Source: Streptomyces sp. CB01201 (GTDB lineage: Bacteria; Actinomycetota; Actinomycetes; Streptomycetales; Streptomycetaceae). From it: a stretch of 64,000 nucleotides of DNA. The translations under genes were made by a program, and so were the position numbers. The stretch covers positions 1-64,000 of the forward strand of contig NZ_NNBJ01000009.1 of assembly GCF_002803085.1 (NCBI RefSeq), read 5' to 3'. The notes beneath the pieces are model-generated. The model was not told where the DNA came from. It saw only the letters and a program-made list of their open reading frames with translations, and did no database searches. Below are positions 43,777 through 53,250 of this stretch, piece after piece (the stretch's first letter is position 1; each line of letters begins with the position of its first letter).

Positions 43777-44093
43777 GTCGTACCGGCGTGAGCAGAAACG
43801 GGGCTCTGACACGATTTCCGCGACGCTGCGGGTGTGCCAGCATGCTCCAGCGACGCTACGTCACGGCGATTCCCGCACCCCGCGCTCCGCTGCCCAGCAC
43901 CCCCGCACATCCGCGCACGGCTGTGCGGCGTGGCGAGCCCGGACTCAGGATCACCGGTGTCACGAACAACAACCCGTCCGGCAGTGGACCGCACCCGGAC
44001 CCGATCGGCCCGATCGGCCCGATCCGCTGCGATCGCGTGGAGCCCGAGCGGCGCCGTTGTGAGCGAGCACGCCGTGCGCCAGGATGTCTGCCC

Positions 44094-44523
44094 ATGAGTG
44101 AGATCTCCGATCTGGTCACCCTCCTCCGACTCGAACCGCACCCGGAAGGCGGGTGGTTCCGTGAGACGTGGCGGACCGGACCCAGCGCCGTTCCGGAGGG
44201 ATACCCCGGGCCGCGCTCCTTCGCGACCGGCATCTACTACCTACTGCATCCCGGCGAAATGTCCCGCTGGCACCGGGTGCGTTCGGACGAACTGTGGCTG
44301 TGGCACCGGGGCGGGCCGCTGACGCTCCGCCTCGGCGGGGCGGGCCACCGCCGCGGAGGAGTCCGCCACGGTGCTCGGGCCGGACATCGCATCCGGAGCA
44401 CGTCCTCAGCTCCTGGTGCCGGGCGGCGCCTGGCAGTCCGCAGAACCGGCCGGCGACGAGCCGGTGCTCGTGTCGTGCGTCGTGGCCCCCGGCTTCGACG
44501 TCGAGGACTTCGACATGCCGTGA
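44094..44523 (+). pseudogene. DUF985 cupin gene with a frameshift
   Basis: From the ATG at 44094 the frame reads LLRLEPHPEGGWFRETWRTG, GIYYLLHPGEMSRWHRVRSDELWLWHRGGPLTLRLGG, the start of a DUF985/cupin_5 protein. After about 44340 the expected second half (EESATVLGPDIASGARPQLLVPGGAWQSAEP...VLVSCVVAPGFDVEDFDMP) appears only in another frame and ends at 44523. A single-base change in the G-rich run at 44337-44346 would restore a 143-aa protein. This is either a true disruption or a sequence error. Confidence 0.75.
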
Positions 44524-44617
44524 GGCCCGTGCGCACGGGCACCGTGAGCGGTGCGTGCGCGGGTTGAGCTCCGGGCGCGACCGGCGACGTCGGGCTCGCC
44601 CGGTCCCGGTCGAAGCA

Positions 44618-44652
44618 CCACGGGGGTGACCACAGCGCGGTCACCCCCCGTG
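44618..44652. terminator. Bidirectional terminator
   Basis: CCACGGGGGTGACC (44618-44631) and GGTCACCCCCCGTG (44639-44652) form a stem with one bulge and a 7-nt loop between two convergent genes. Confidence 0.7.
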
Positions 44653-44737
44653 TTTCGGTCCCGCCCGGTGCCGGCCGGGGGTCAGTCGGCAGGCGACTCA
44701 GGCGGTCGGCGGGAAGACTGGTCGGTCGGTCGGGCGG

Positions 44738-45166
44738 TCAGCGCACGTGCACCGTCACCACGGCCGACGTGTGCTGGTGAACCGGCTTCGGGTCGTGCTT
44801 GCTGGTCAGCCCGTACAGGACCGCACGAAACCGCAGGTCGCCGCGGCGCGCCGACGCACCCGCGGCGGTGACTTTCGCGTCGCCCGCGGTCGGGGTGCTG
44901 CACGTCTCCTGGTGCCACCCCTCGCCGAAGCCGTTCTCCTCCACGCAGAGCTGGTGCAGGAACCCAGCGTTGTCGTCGTCGCCGTGCGCGGTGACGGTGA
45001 TGGTCCTGCCGACCTGGGCTGTCTTGGGCGCGGTGATCTCCACGCTGCCCTTCGCGAACGCCGGCGCGGTGGCCAGCGCCACCGAGGCCAGACCCAGCGC
45101 GCCGATCACCGTCGCCCGGCCGACTCGTGCAGTCAGCCCGGTCTGCTTCGTCCTGGTCATGGACAT
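44738..45166 (-). CDS. Exported Ig-like hypothetical protein
   Basis: The 142-aa product has a signal peptide (residues 1-38, cleavage near APAFA), followed by about 100 residues that look like one beta-sandwich (KGSVEITAPKTAQVGRTITVTAHGDDDNAGFLHQLCVEEN...HQETCS). Two cysteines could form a disulphide. I do not know its function. GGGGATG in the leader precedes the ATG. It stands alone. Confidence 0.75.
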   Translation of the reverse strand: MSMTRTKQTGLTARVGRATVIGALGLASVALATAPAFAKGSVEITAPKTAQVGRTITVTAHGDDDNAGFLHQLCVEENGFGEGWHQETCSTPTAGDAKVTAAGASARRGDLRFRAVLYGLTSKHDPKPVHQHTSAVVTVHVR

Positions 45167-45680
45167 CCCCTTTCACGGGCCTCCGCCGATCGGTGGGACC
45201 CGCCCCGTCGCTCGGCGCCCAACGCGCCGTGTCGATCAGTCAGATGGGCCGATCGCGCGGCTCGTTGCGGAGCGGACGGCGCCGTTACGGATTCACGACA
45301 TACCGCCGTGGCCGGGTACCGTCATCGCGCGGCGGACTCCGGCGGCTCCCCCCATCCCTGCGCGGCGAAATCAGTTCTTCGCAGGGGCCGTGGGACCCGT
45401 GCGACGAGCCGCGCGCTCCGGACACGCCCCGCCCGCCCCTGTCACGGAGACCACTTCCGGCAGCTTGAAATGAAGCCGAGTGCCCCTCTCCCCCAATACC
45501 GTTGTCGTGTCCCGCAACGCGGCGACCTGCCTTCGGAGGCCCCCTCCCCGGAGTGCCCAATGACCTCGGCAAGGGTCCCGAGTCCGCAACGACAGCCACT
45601 TTGACCTGGCGTTCGCGCAACAGCGCAAGCGTCGCCACCCGGGCCTGGGCCGAGTGCATCACCGCACGCACGACGGCGTC
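45167..45680. other. Gap without a recognisable gene
   Basis: Only shadow frames are seen. It contains the promoter region of the exported protein gene. Confidence 0.45.
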
Positions 45681-46505
45681 CTACGGTGTCTGCCAGTGGT
45701 CGGCCCAGGCTCGGGACGCTGCCACGTGACGCTCCAGGCCGGGCGTCCCGTACTCCTGCCAAGCCTTCCAGGACCGGGCGTCGGCCTCCGCCAGCACAAC
45801 CACCGCCTCACGGGGCGCGCGGGTGAACGCGGGGATACGTTCGCACCAGCGAGCGGCCTGCTCGGGGGTCTGCTGGCCGTCCAGTACCAGGCGCTGGCCC
45901 CACAGGACCGCGTCCAACCACCCAGGGCCCTGTGCCGCCCAGGCCCAGTCGATCAGCCATGTCCGGTTCTGCCCGGGCAAGAAGTTCGTCGCGGCCGGGT
46001 CGCCGTGCACGAGCCGGTCACCGGTCAGCAGTGGCTCGTCGGCCGGGTCGCAGTACTCCTTCCAGCGCTCCCACGCCGGCCTCAGCCCAGCCTCGGGGGG
46101 CGCGGCCGTCGTGCTCAGCTCCCGCAGGACTGCTGTGACGGATTCCAGGTGGGGGCTGTCGTCCGCGCTGAAGTCGGCCCACGGTGACAGGCTGGTGATG
46201 CCCTCGAACGCCAGGATCGTCCAGCCTCCCGCCGCCGTCCGCCACAGCAGCCGTGGTGCGAAGAGCGGGAGGAAGGGTGCGACGGTGCTCTCGACTTCCA
46301 ACTCGGCCGTCCGCTCGTGGCCCGCGGGCAGTCCCTTGACGAACACGCTGCCGCCGTCGGGGGCCGACAGCAGGGCCGCGAAGCCCGAGCTGGTCCCGTG
46401 GATCAGGTCGACAACAGAACTGCTGTCCCCCACACGGTCGGCGACAGCCCGCCGCACGGACTCGGGCAGCTCCCTGTAGGAGCGCAGAGCGACACGCACG
46501 GCCAT
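45681..46505 (-). CDS. APH-family (aminoglycoside-phosphotransferase-like) kinase
   Basis: The 274-aa product is a small-molecule kinase fold: GTSSGFAALLSAPDGGSVFVKGL (nucleotide loop and Lys), then catalytic HGDPAATNFLPG and metal-binding LIDWAWAAQGPGWLDA. APH-like kinases phosphorylate antibiotics, choline, homoserine or sugars. The substrate is not evident, and assigning resistance would be guesswork. The ATG at 46505 gives a full-length protein. Confidence 0.85.
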   Translation of the reverse strand: MAVRVALRSYRELPESVRRAVADRVGDSSSVVDLIHGTSSGFAALLSAPDGGSVFVKGLPAGHERTAELEVESTVAPFLPLFAPRLLWRTAAGGWTILAFEGITSLSPWADFSADDSPHLESVTAVLRELSTTAAPPEAGLRPAWERWKEYCDPADEPLLTGDRLVHGDPAATNFLPGQNRTWLIDWAWAAQGPGWLDAVLWGQRLVLDGQQTPEQAARWCERIPAFTRAPREAVVVLAEADARSWKAWQEYGTPGLERHVAASRAWADHWQTP

Positions 46506-46850
46506 TCACCTGCGAGGATTCTGCGGGTCATTCGGTGGCAGCGGCGGGTTTTTGTCCGGCCTCGTCGGCGGATCGGTTGACGGGCGCCCCGGCGGAGGAT
46601 TGGTCGAGGGGCGGGGGGACGGCCTGCGCGCTTCGAAGACCTTCATAGGTGGACGCTACCGGTGCGCCCCGCCATATAGCTCTCAAATCAGTGAAGTTCC
46701 TGCGCGCCGACGGCATTTGCTCCGCCGGCGGTACTTGGCGGCCCGGTCCAGGAGCCCGGCTCCGACACCCACCGCCCGGGGTCGTTCTTGGTGATGCGAA
46801 CACCGCCGTCGGACCGAGCCCTGGCATCGCGTTGGACCGCCTGCCACTTT
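46506..46850. other. Gap without a recognisable gene
   Basis: I see no supported gene. A minus frame ending near 46528 has a faint coding look (ASTYEGLRSAQAVPPPLDQS) but no match. Confidence 0.4.
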
Positions 46851-47738
46851 CTAACTGGCTTCTGGTGCGGTGTAGGGGAATTCATACCCGGTGAAGTCAG
46901 CGACGTGGACGTATCCGATGCGCTGGTAGAGGGCATTACTGGTGGGGTTGGTCGGGTCCGCGAACAGGACGACGTCCGTCGCGCCTGCGGTCAGCGCGGC
47001 TCTGCTCACCTCGACCGTCACCGCGCCCGCGTAACCGCGACCCCGGAGATGAGCCGGAGTGGAGACGGGGTCCACCCGGACCATGCCGCCGACCATCGAC
47101 GTCGAGCCCGCCATGGAGACGGGAATGCCGGCCGGGCTCTCCCAGAAGGTGAAGAGCCTATCGGCGAAACGCGTGTCGTCCCAGGATCCAGCGTCGATGG
47201 CACCTACGGAGGCGTTCTCCCCTACTTCGACACAGAACGCACGGCACCAACGCACGACTTGTTCATGGTCCTGCTCGCCCGCGACGCGGCCCCGGCCCTC
47301 TGGGCGCCGCTGTGGTGGGGTGAGCTTGCCGAGACGGTACAGGTGAGTCTGCCAGAAGGGCAGCGGCGCGACACCCGTGTGCCGCTGCCAGGTCTTGGCG
47401 AAAGCGGCGGCGGTGTCGTGGTCCGCGATGACGCCGGACGGGGAGTAGCCGGAGCCGGCCAGGAGAGCGGCAAGAGTTCCGGCCTGCTCAGCAGAAAGGG
47501 GTGTGACGCTCAGGTATCCGCGCGGAGTGCGATAGAAGATGGCACAGATCTCGCCTCCTGACTCCAGCCGACCGAAAATGGTGGCTTTGGCACCGCGTGC
47601 GTCCGCCCCGCGTGTTCGCAGCTTCTCGATGTCCGTCAGAGGAGTGTTGTGCAGGGCGGGGCGCGAACGCAGGAAATCTCCGGCTCGCGCAAGGAAGTCA
47701 TCGACATCGTCACTGAGTTGCCAGTCATCCGGGCGCAT
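46851..47738 (-). CDS. GNAT acetyltransferase, two-domain
   Basis: The 295-aa product has an N-terminal domain of about 140 aa (DDWQLSDDVDDFLARAGDFL...TPRGYLSVTPLS) and a C-terminal GNAT domain with the acetyl-CoA loop VSTPAHLRGRGYAGAVTVEVSRAAL, then DVVLFADPTNPTSNALYQRIGYVHVADFTGYEF. This resembles predicted acetyltransferases of the FeeM/YobR-like group. The substrate is unknown. It is monocistronic. Confidence 0.85.
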   Translation of the reverse strand: MRPDDWQLSDDVDDFLARAGDFLRSRPALHNTPLTDIEKLRTRGADARGAKATIFGRLESGGEICAIFYRTPRGYLSVTPLSAEQAGTLAALLAGSGYSPSGVIADHDTAAAFAKTWQRHTGVAPLPFWQTHLYRLGKLTPPQRRPEGRGRVAGEQDHEQVVRWCRAFCVEVGENASVGAIDAGSWDDTRFADRLFTFWESPAGIPVSMAGSTSMVGGMVRVDPVSTPAHLRGRGYAGAVTVEVSRAALTAGATDVVLFADPTNPTSNALYQRIGYVHVADFTGYEFPYTAPEAS

Positions 47739-48007
47739 CCTTCATGGTCCCGCAGCACCCCCAGTAGACGGCAACATGCGGCACCTAGATTCAGGGTTCA
47801 GGGTTCAGCAAGAACGGTCAGCCTTCAATGCGTCAGGGCACGGTCCTGTCCTTCGAGGCTGAGCGGCGGCAGGGAAAAGGCGGACCATCTCGATAGATCG
47901 AGATCAGCGGCCGTGGTTCGCGGGCCCGGGCGAGCTGCGTCTACCTCGCCTCACTCCACCTCGCCACCATCCTCACCTGGTCGACGACGTGACCCGAACC
48001 CGGCTGG

Positions 48008-48376
48008 CTAGACCCATCCGCCGTCAAGGTGGATCGTCCAGGCTTCTCCCACCGCCCTCTTCAGTTCGACCATGGCCACATCCATGATGACTGCTGGTGC
48101 GTCGGCCAGTCGCAGCGGGGAGTCCGGGACACCGTTCCGGGTGTAGGTCGGCAACTCGCCGTTACAGCTGAAGGCGTGGAGCGGCGGAGAGTCGGGGTTG
48201 AACCATGCGGGACGCTGCTCCTCCGCCCACGCGGCTGCGGCGTCGACGCGGTTCACTTGCGCCAGCAGGTACTCGGGGGCGGGCCCGCCGCTGAACTGTA
48301 TGAGGAAGCCCGCGGTGTCGACGGCCCACCAGTCCCACGTGAATCCAGGGCGAGGGTGCCGCAGGATCGTCGCCAT
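48008..48376 (-). CDS. Conserved hypothetical protein
   Basis: The 122-aa product starts MATILRHPRPGFTWDWWAVDTAGFLIQFSGGPAPEYLL and has further Trp-rich stretches (AEEQRPAWFNPDSPPLHAF, EAWTIHLDGGWV). It has the look of the small Streptomyces hypothetical proteins of this opening. The function is unknown. I chose the ATG at 48376 over the frame start at 48403 because the conserved part begins there. Confidence 0.6.
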   Translation of the reverse strand: MATILRHPRPGFTWDWWAVDTAGFLIQFSGGPAPEYLLAQVNRVDAAAAWAEEQRPAWFNPDSPPLHAFSCNGELPTYTRNGVPDSPLRLADAPAVIMDVAMVELKRAVGEAWTIHLDGGWV

Positions 48377-49038
48377 GCCACCACCGTACCTACACAGGCA
48401 CACGCCTGGTCAGGTGATCCACAGGAAACGCCCCTGGGCTGCTCCCTGCGCTGGGACTGGTTGCCGCTGACCGAGGAGCCTACGGTGAAAGGCGTGAGGA
48501 GCGGAGTTGACCGGTCGTCGATGACCTCGCCTGCCCTGTGACGGGCACCTGCTCCGATGCTTCGCGTGAACCGCGGATCACGCTCATTGAGGCCCGCGAT
48601 GTTGTGCGGCTGCTGCACTTCGCGGAACCCCGCCGCCACGACTCTGTCGAGGAACGAGACGCCTACGCCCTGCCTGCCGAGCCGGCGGGCCACTCCCCTC
48701 GGAGTGAGCGGATCAGAAGAAGTCGTGGAGCTCAATGCCTCGGAGCACTGCGGGCATCGACCGTGTCATGAGGATGTACACCGGCCCGTACGGGCGTTCG
48801 TCCGGAGAGCCTCGAACTGATCCGGTTCATGGCTGCAGAAACGGCGAAGCAGCGCGTTCATTGCGAACATTGCGAACTGAACGCACAGGCACTGCGGTGA
48901 ATGCCGACCCGCGGGAAAGCGGGGGTCTGCTGCACCCACACCGCCGATATCAGTGGTGAGGTTCGCGCCCACCGGGTGGTGCTGGCCCGTAGACCACCGG
49001 CCCCCAGCTCACCCTGCTGTGCGGGAGTGGACACACCG
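48377..49038. other. Gap without a recognisable gene
   Basis: About 0.65 kb with shadow frames only. Nothing is supported. Confidence 0.45.
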
Positions 49039-49881
49039 TCACACGTGCAGGCGTAGGTAGATCAGGAGGGTGTCGTCGGGTAGACCCAGCAGATAGCGGT
49101 CCACGTCGGCACTGCTTCCGGATCCGATGTCCGGAGTGTGCGGGCACACGGCGCGGCTCTCGCAGGCACTGTGCAGCCCTGGGTCGCCGTCCCCGTACCA
49201 CCAGCCGTTCAGGGTCAGCACGTTGTTGAAGCCCAGCCCATACCGGGAGTGTTGACTGATGAAGGCCTCCCGGGTGAGACCCCCGACCCTCTGGATGGGA
49301 TCGAAGCAGTCCAGGAAACTGGTGCCGTATCGGTGGCTGCGGCTCGTGCGCTTGAGGTCGTCCAGGGCCGAAAGGTAAGCACTACAGAGGGGTTGTGCCT
49401 GGTAGCGCTCATATGCCGGTGTCCAGGGATCCGGATATCCCTCCATCCGGAAGGTCAGATACTGCGGAACGCCCATCTCCGCCTTACTGCGCGCCACGAA
49501 AGCTTCAAGCGATTCGGGAGCGGGATACCGGCTGGACAGCTCGGTCCACAAATCCCACGCCCGGCCCGCCAGAGCCACGGACTCGGCGTGGTTCGCGCTG
49601 AGGTCGAGCAGACCGCGCGGGCCGCCCGCGCACATACCGGGGATACTCGGCTCACTCGTACCGTCGAACCGCGGCTGGTCGTGCAGAAGACGCGGATCCG
49701 ACTCGAAGCCGGCCCGAGTGGCGAAGCCGAATCCCTCGGCACCACCGCAGATCCGGTAGTAGTCCCAGATATCGAACTCGTCGGCACGACCGTCGCCGAT
49801 TTCGAACGGAGCCATCACCTCGGCAACAGCCTCGTTTACGGTCCCTGCCATCGAACCCGGCAGACACACCACAATCCTCAT
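49039..49881 (-). CDS. Hypothetical protein, acidic and Trp/Tyr-rich
   Basis: The 280-aa product opens MRIVVCLPGSMAGTVNEAVAEVMAPFEIGDGRADEFDIWDYYRICGG and contains many aromatic residues (NGWWYGDGDPGLHSACE) and several cysteines. No signal peptide or membrane helix is seen. I do not recognise the family. The ATG at 49881 opens the hydrophobic first strand. An ATG at 49890 is 9 nt upstream. It appears monocistronic. Confidence 0.7.
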   Translation of the reverse strand: MRIVVCLPGSMAGTVNEAVAEVMAPFEIGDGRADEFDIWDYYRICGGAEGFGFATRAGFESDPRLLHDQPRFDGTSEPSIPGMCAGGPRGLLDLSANHAESVALAGRAWDLWTELSSRYPAPESLEAFVARSKAEMGVPQYLTFRMEGYPDPWTPAYERYQAQPLCSAYLSALDDLKRTSRSHRYGTSFLDCFDPIQRVGGLTREAFISQHSRYGLGFNNVLTLNGWWYGDGDPGLHSACESRAVCPHTPDIGSGSSADVDRYLLGLPDDTLLIYLRLHV

Positions 49882-50049
49882 CCCAGCCATGCGCTGATCA
49901 TGACGGCAATGCGCCAACGGTCTCCAGTCGATTTTCTCGCGCTGGTGCGCACGACTGTGAGGAACACGAGCCCGCTGGGATCGTCCTGGCAGCCGGAAAG
50001 GATCTTCATGCTCACCGGCGAACGGTCGCCACGCCTGGCAGCGGTTCCT

Positions 50050-50331
50050 TCAACGTCGCGTGTGAGCGCGTCGACGCAAGTCTGCGCGTCGTTGCACCAT
50101 GCGGAGCACAGCCGCGTATTTGTGGGTGCGGGCCAGCCGCATGGTGGCGACGAGCAAGTCCATTGGGCCAAGGGCGAAATGGAGAGCGGAGCCGGAGGGC
50201 AGGGCTGTCGGGCCGAGGGTGCCGAGGCCGGCGGCGGCGGTGAGGCGGCTGTTTGCGGAGATGCGGTCGAGAAGGTGATCGACGCGGGCGCGGAGCTCGG
50301 CGAGCTGGTCGGATATGTCGAGGGCGTCCAT
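50050..50331 (-). CDS. Possible small hypothetical protein
   Basis: A minus frame from the ATG at 50331 reads MDALDISDQLAELRARVDHLLDRISANSRL, a plausible coiled-coil start, and then a hydrophobic LGTLGPTALPSGSALHFALGPMDLL. Before it, another frame reads VSRAAFAQRQGEGLPELAVAS, an HTH-like tail, so a frameshifted or two-gene arrangement is possible. Weak. Confidence 0.35.
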   Translation of the reverse strand: MDALDISDQLAELRARVDHLLDRISANSRLTAAAGLGTLGPTALPSGSALHFALGPMDLLVATMRLARTHKYAAVLRMVQRRADLRRRAHTRR

Positions 50332-50572
50332 GCGGCCGGCGTCGTCGAGCTGGCAACCGCGAGCTCGGGCAGGCCCTCGCCCTGGCGTTGGGCGAACGCC
50401 GCACGGCTGACACCTGCGGCATCCGCGCCACGGCGACGTCTCCCGTCGCAAGGGCGATCGACCCGTGCCGAGGAGAGACGCACCGGCATCGCGACCGCAG
50501 CACCCAAGAGGTCGGCGAGGGTACGCGGTCGACGAAGGGACGCTGTTACGGCACTATCCGGGGCAAGGTCCG

Positions 50573-51010
50573 ATGATGAGGAGCACGGTGATAAGTCAGG
50601 GCGTGAAGATCACCACACGGTGCGAAGCCTGCGGCGGTGTGCTGATACTCGACACCGGCCAGTCCATCGAACGCGGGCGCATGTGGTGGGGAACCGAGGG
50701 GGCTTGCCAGTCCTGCACCGTCGCCTGGTGCGAGCAGGACTTCGGCGACGCGACTCCGGAGGCGATCCGCCAGGCCCTCCTCGCGGAGTACGGACCCGCC
50801 CGGCTCCGGCTGACAGCGCCCGAGGCGAGTGCAGTGCCCGTCCTTCGCGCCCTCCGAGAGGTACACGGCCTGTCGCTGGCACAAGCACGAGTCCTGGCAG
50901 ACGAGTTGAAGACGACCGGCGTCGTCGGCACGTTCGTCGAGATGGAACTCGTAGCCGCCCGGCTCCGACACCATTCCGTCGGAGTGACAGTCGAGACATC
51001 GTCCAGCTGA
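50573..51010 (+). CDS. CxxC protein with an L7/L12-like C-terminal domain
   Basis: The 145-aa product has a likely zinc-binding N-terminus with two CxxC pairs (TRCEACGG and ACQSCTVAWC). The C-terminus, ASAVPVLRALREVHGLSLAQARVLADELKTTGVVGTFVEMELVAARLRHHSVGVTVE, matches the alpha/beta pattern of ribosomal protein L7/L12 C-terminal domains (KVVREITGLGLKEAK...V). This fold binds translation factors in ribosomes. The role here is unknown. Tandem ATGs at 50573/50576 are used. Confidence 0.6.
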   Translation: MMRSTVISQGVKITTRCEACGGVLILDTGQSIERGRMWWGTEGACQSCTVAWCEQDFGDATPEAIRQALLAEYGPARLRLTAPEASAVPVLRALREVHGLSLAQARVLADELKTTGVVGTFVEMELVAARLRHHSVGVTVETSSS

Positions 51011-51136
51011 CCGTCCGCAGCGAGCAACACACCGGGCGACGTAATTCCCGCTGCCGGAAAGGTCTCGATTCCTCCGCGTCGAGGACACCGTCCACATCGC
51101 ATTGTCCCTGGTCAGCCCCGCCCTCATCGCGATGGC

Positions 51137-51331
51137 TCAAGACAATGGGCGTTGATCTTTGCCCGCGTCGTAGCCGCGGGAGTCCTTGCCAACGATCTCG
51201 GCGGCCTTCACCGACTGGGAGTCGATCACGGTAGCCACCGCCCCGGGCTCCATACCCATCTCTCGCCGGATCCGGCACGCAAGGTGATCGCGGATCTGTC
51301 CGATGACGGCGACGGCGGCCCAGCGGGCCAT
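51137..51331 (-). pseudogene. IS5-family transposase fragment
   Basis: The minus frame reads MARWAAVAVIGQIRDHLACRIRREMG, then AVATVIDSQSVKAAEIVGKDSRGYDAGK. The VIDSQSVKxxE...GYDAGK block is the catalytic first-Asp region of IS5-family transposases. Both ends of the gene are missing. Confidence 0.75.
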
Positions 51332-51405
51332 GAACCCACAAACCGTGCGCCTTACCTACTCCTTGGCACGGGCGCCCGGTTCGGTGGGAAAAGCGGGGCG
51401 AGTGC

Positions 51406-52332
51406 TCAGGCCGTCCATCCGGTGTGGCGCAGCCAGTCCTCGAAGGTCATCAGGCCGGCATGCATACGGCGCAGGAGGCCGATGTCCCGGTCCCGGGCGT
51501 AGACATCGCGCTCGGCGAAGAACTGGAACATCGCAGCGTAGTCGTGGCCGAAGTCCGGGACGGCTGCCTGCAGTTCGTCGCGCGGCATCGGGACGTAGGC
51601 GCTGGAGGTGCCCGTGACCCGGGCGAAGGCGGCGGCGATCTCGTCCCCGGTCAGGCTGTCGCCGATCACCGCGAGGTCGCGGGCGCCCCAGGACTGCCAG
51701 TGGCCGAACATGTGGCAGGCGAACCACGCGATGTCGTCGAGGGCGACGAGCGGGTAGTGGGCGGCGCCGAGCGGGAGGCGGAAGGTCAGGCCGCCCCGGC
51801 CGTCCGGCCGGGGCGCGAGCCGGTCCCGCAGGTTCTCGAAGTACGGGGCCGTGGTCAGTACCGAAACGTGGTCCGTGTACCAGCCGTCGGTCTCCTTGCG
51901 GAGCATTTCCTCCGACCGCATGAGGCCGATGTGGGCGGCGACGGCGGCTTTGCTGTCGAAATGCGGAACGGGATGCCCCGTCAGGAACACCGCGCCGTCC
52001 AACGAGGACCAGATGAAACGCTCCACACCGGCACGCTCCGCAGCCGCCAGCAGGTGCAGCCCTTGTCGGTACTCGCCCACGGCACTGCCCGTCGCGAAGA
52101 AGTCGGTGTTGGCGAACACGTACTCCGCCTGGCCGACCAGGTCTTCGAGGGCCACGGTGCCGGAATGGACCAGCCGCACGCGATCGGGCGCGAGAGCGGC
52201 GAGCCCGGCGGCGTGGGCGGACTCCGGGTGGCGGCTGGGCACGGTGACGGTGGCGTCGGTGGTGGCCAGCAGACGTCTGATCACATGACGGCCCATGGCG
52301 CCGGTACCGCCGATGACGAGGATGTGGGTCAT
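51406..52332 (-). CDS. NmrA-type NAD(P)-binding protein
   Basis: The 308-aa product begins THILVIGGTGAMGRHVIRRLLATTDATVTVPSR, the Rossmann GxxGxxG of atypical SDR/NmrA proteins, and continues YVFANTDFFATGSAVGEYRQGLHLLAAAERAGVERFIWSSL. NmrA-like proteins act as redox-sensing regulators or reductases. Its start overlaps the stop of the preceding deacetylase gene by 4 nt, so the two are co-translated. An HxlR regulator reads divergently from the operon. Confidence 0.86.
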   Translation of the reverse strand: MTHILVIGGTGAMGRHVIRRLLATTDATVTVPSRHPESAHAAGLAALAPDRVRLVHSGTVALEDLVGQAEYVFANTDFFATGSAVGEYRQGLHLLAAAERAGVERFIWSSLDGAVFLTGHPVPHFDSKAAVAAHIGLMRSEEMLRKETDGWYTDHVSVLTTAPYFENLRDRLAPRPDGRGGLTFRLPLGAAHYPLVALDDIAWFACHMFGHWQSWGARDLAVIGDSLTGDEIAAAFARVTGTSSAYVPMPRDELQAAVPDFGHDYAAMFQFFAERDVYARDRDIGLLRRMHAGLMTFEDWLRHTGWTA

Positions 52333-53153
52333 GGGGTGCTCCCCTGATGTGCCAGGACGTGTGCGGCCAGCTGGGCGTGGGTGGCGACCCAGACGTCGCC
52401 GGACGCACGGATGTGGTCGAGGATCTGGCCGACCATGCCCGCGAGGAGCGGTCGGCCCGCTACATGGGCGTGGACGGTCAGGTGGAAGACGCCGGGGCCG
52501 GGGGCGGCGAGCAGTTGGTCGAGCAGCTCACGGTGCAGGTCGCGATAGGCGTACGGCCCGGCCGAGGTGTCGCGGACGTCGGAGTGGTCACTGTGCATGA
52601 GGGAGACCAGAGGACCGTGTGCGGTGGACAGGATCCGAGGGAGATCGTGGTCGCCGTGGTCGCCGGTCCAGCGATAGCCGGCCTCGGCGAGCAGGTCGTC
52701 GGTGTGTGCCGAGCCGGTGGCACGCGGGCTCATCCACCCCGTCGGACGAACGCCGGTGACCTGCCCGAGAACGTCCGTGCAGCGACGGATGTTGGTCCGC
52801 TCGGCGTCGATGTCGAGGAGCGCGGGCACCACCTCCTGCGCCCAGGAGTGTGCTGCGGTCTCGTGACCCGCCTCGTGCACCGCCACGACGGTCTCGGGAT
52901 GCCGCTCGGCGACCAGTCCGCTGACGCCGACGGTGGCCGTCGTGTCACCGAGCACATCGAGCAGTCGCCAGATGCCGGTGGTGACGCCGTAGTCCGCCCA
53001 GGAGGTGCTGTGGGTGTCGTCGATGCCGGACAGCGGCCACGCCGCGGCCATCGGCGCGTAGGCGGGCCAGTGGCCGGGCGACCACAGTTCCAACGCGACG
53101 GTGACCAGCGCGGCGACCTTGCGCCCGCCCGGCCACCCGGTCATTGCTCTCAT
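52329..53153 (-). CDS. Polysaccharide deacetylase (NodB/PuuE-like)
   Basis: The 274-aa product has the PuuE/NodB-like core: ALVTVALELWSPGHWP, DYGVTTGIWRLLDVLGDTTATVGVSG, HEAGHETAAHSWAQE (metal His), RPTGWMSPRATGS and FHLTVHAHVAGRPLLAGMVGQIL. Members remove acetyl or hydrolyse amide/ureido groups from carbohydrates or heterocycles. The substrate here is not defined. It is the first gene of an operon with the NmrA-type gene, overlapping it by 4 nt. The divergent HxlR regulator at 53251 probably controls both. Confidence 0.85.
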   Translation of the reverse strand: MRAMTGWPGGRKVAALVTVALELWSPGHWPAYAPMAAAWPLSGIDDTHSTSWADYGVTTGIWRLLDVLGDTTATVGVSGLVAERHPETVVAVHEAGHETAAHSWAQEVVPALLDIDAERTNIRRCTDVLGQVTGVRPTGWMSPRATGSAHTDDLLAEAGYRWTGDHGDHDLPRILSTAHGPLVSLMHSDHSDVRDTSAGPYAYRDLHRELLDQLLAAPGPGVFHLTVHAHVAGRPLLAGMVGQILDHIRASGDVWVATHAQLAAHVLAHQGSTP

Positions 53154-53250
53154 TCGGTCCCCTTGATCGATGGTTTCCGTCGTGGACGCTGTGGACGCTA
53201 CGGAGGCCGCGGGTACCTCCGGGTTCCTGGCCGTGGTCTACCGTCGGGGC

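Noticed and set aside
49138..51234. 698-codon plus-strand open frame
   Set aside because: It is antisense to the hypothetical gene at 49039-49881, and its protein is Arg/Ser/Gly-rich with no domain, as expected of a high-GC shadow.
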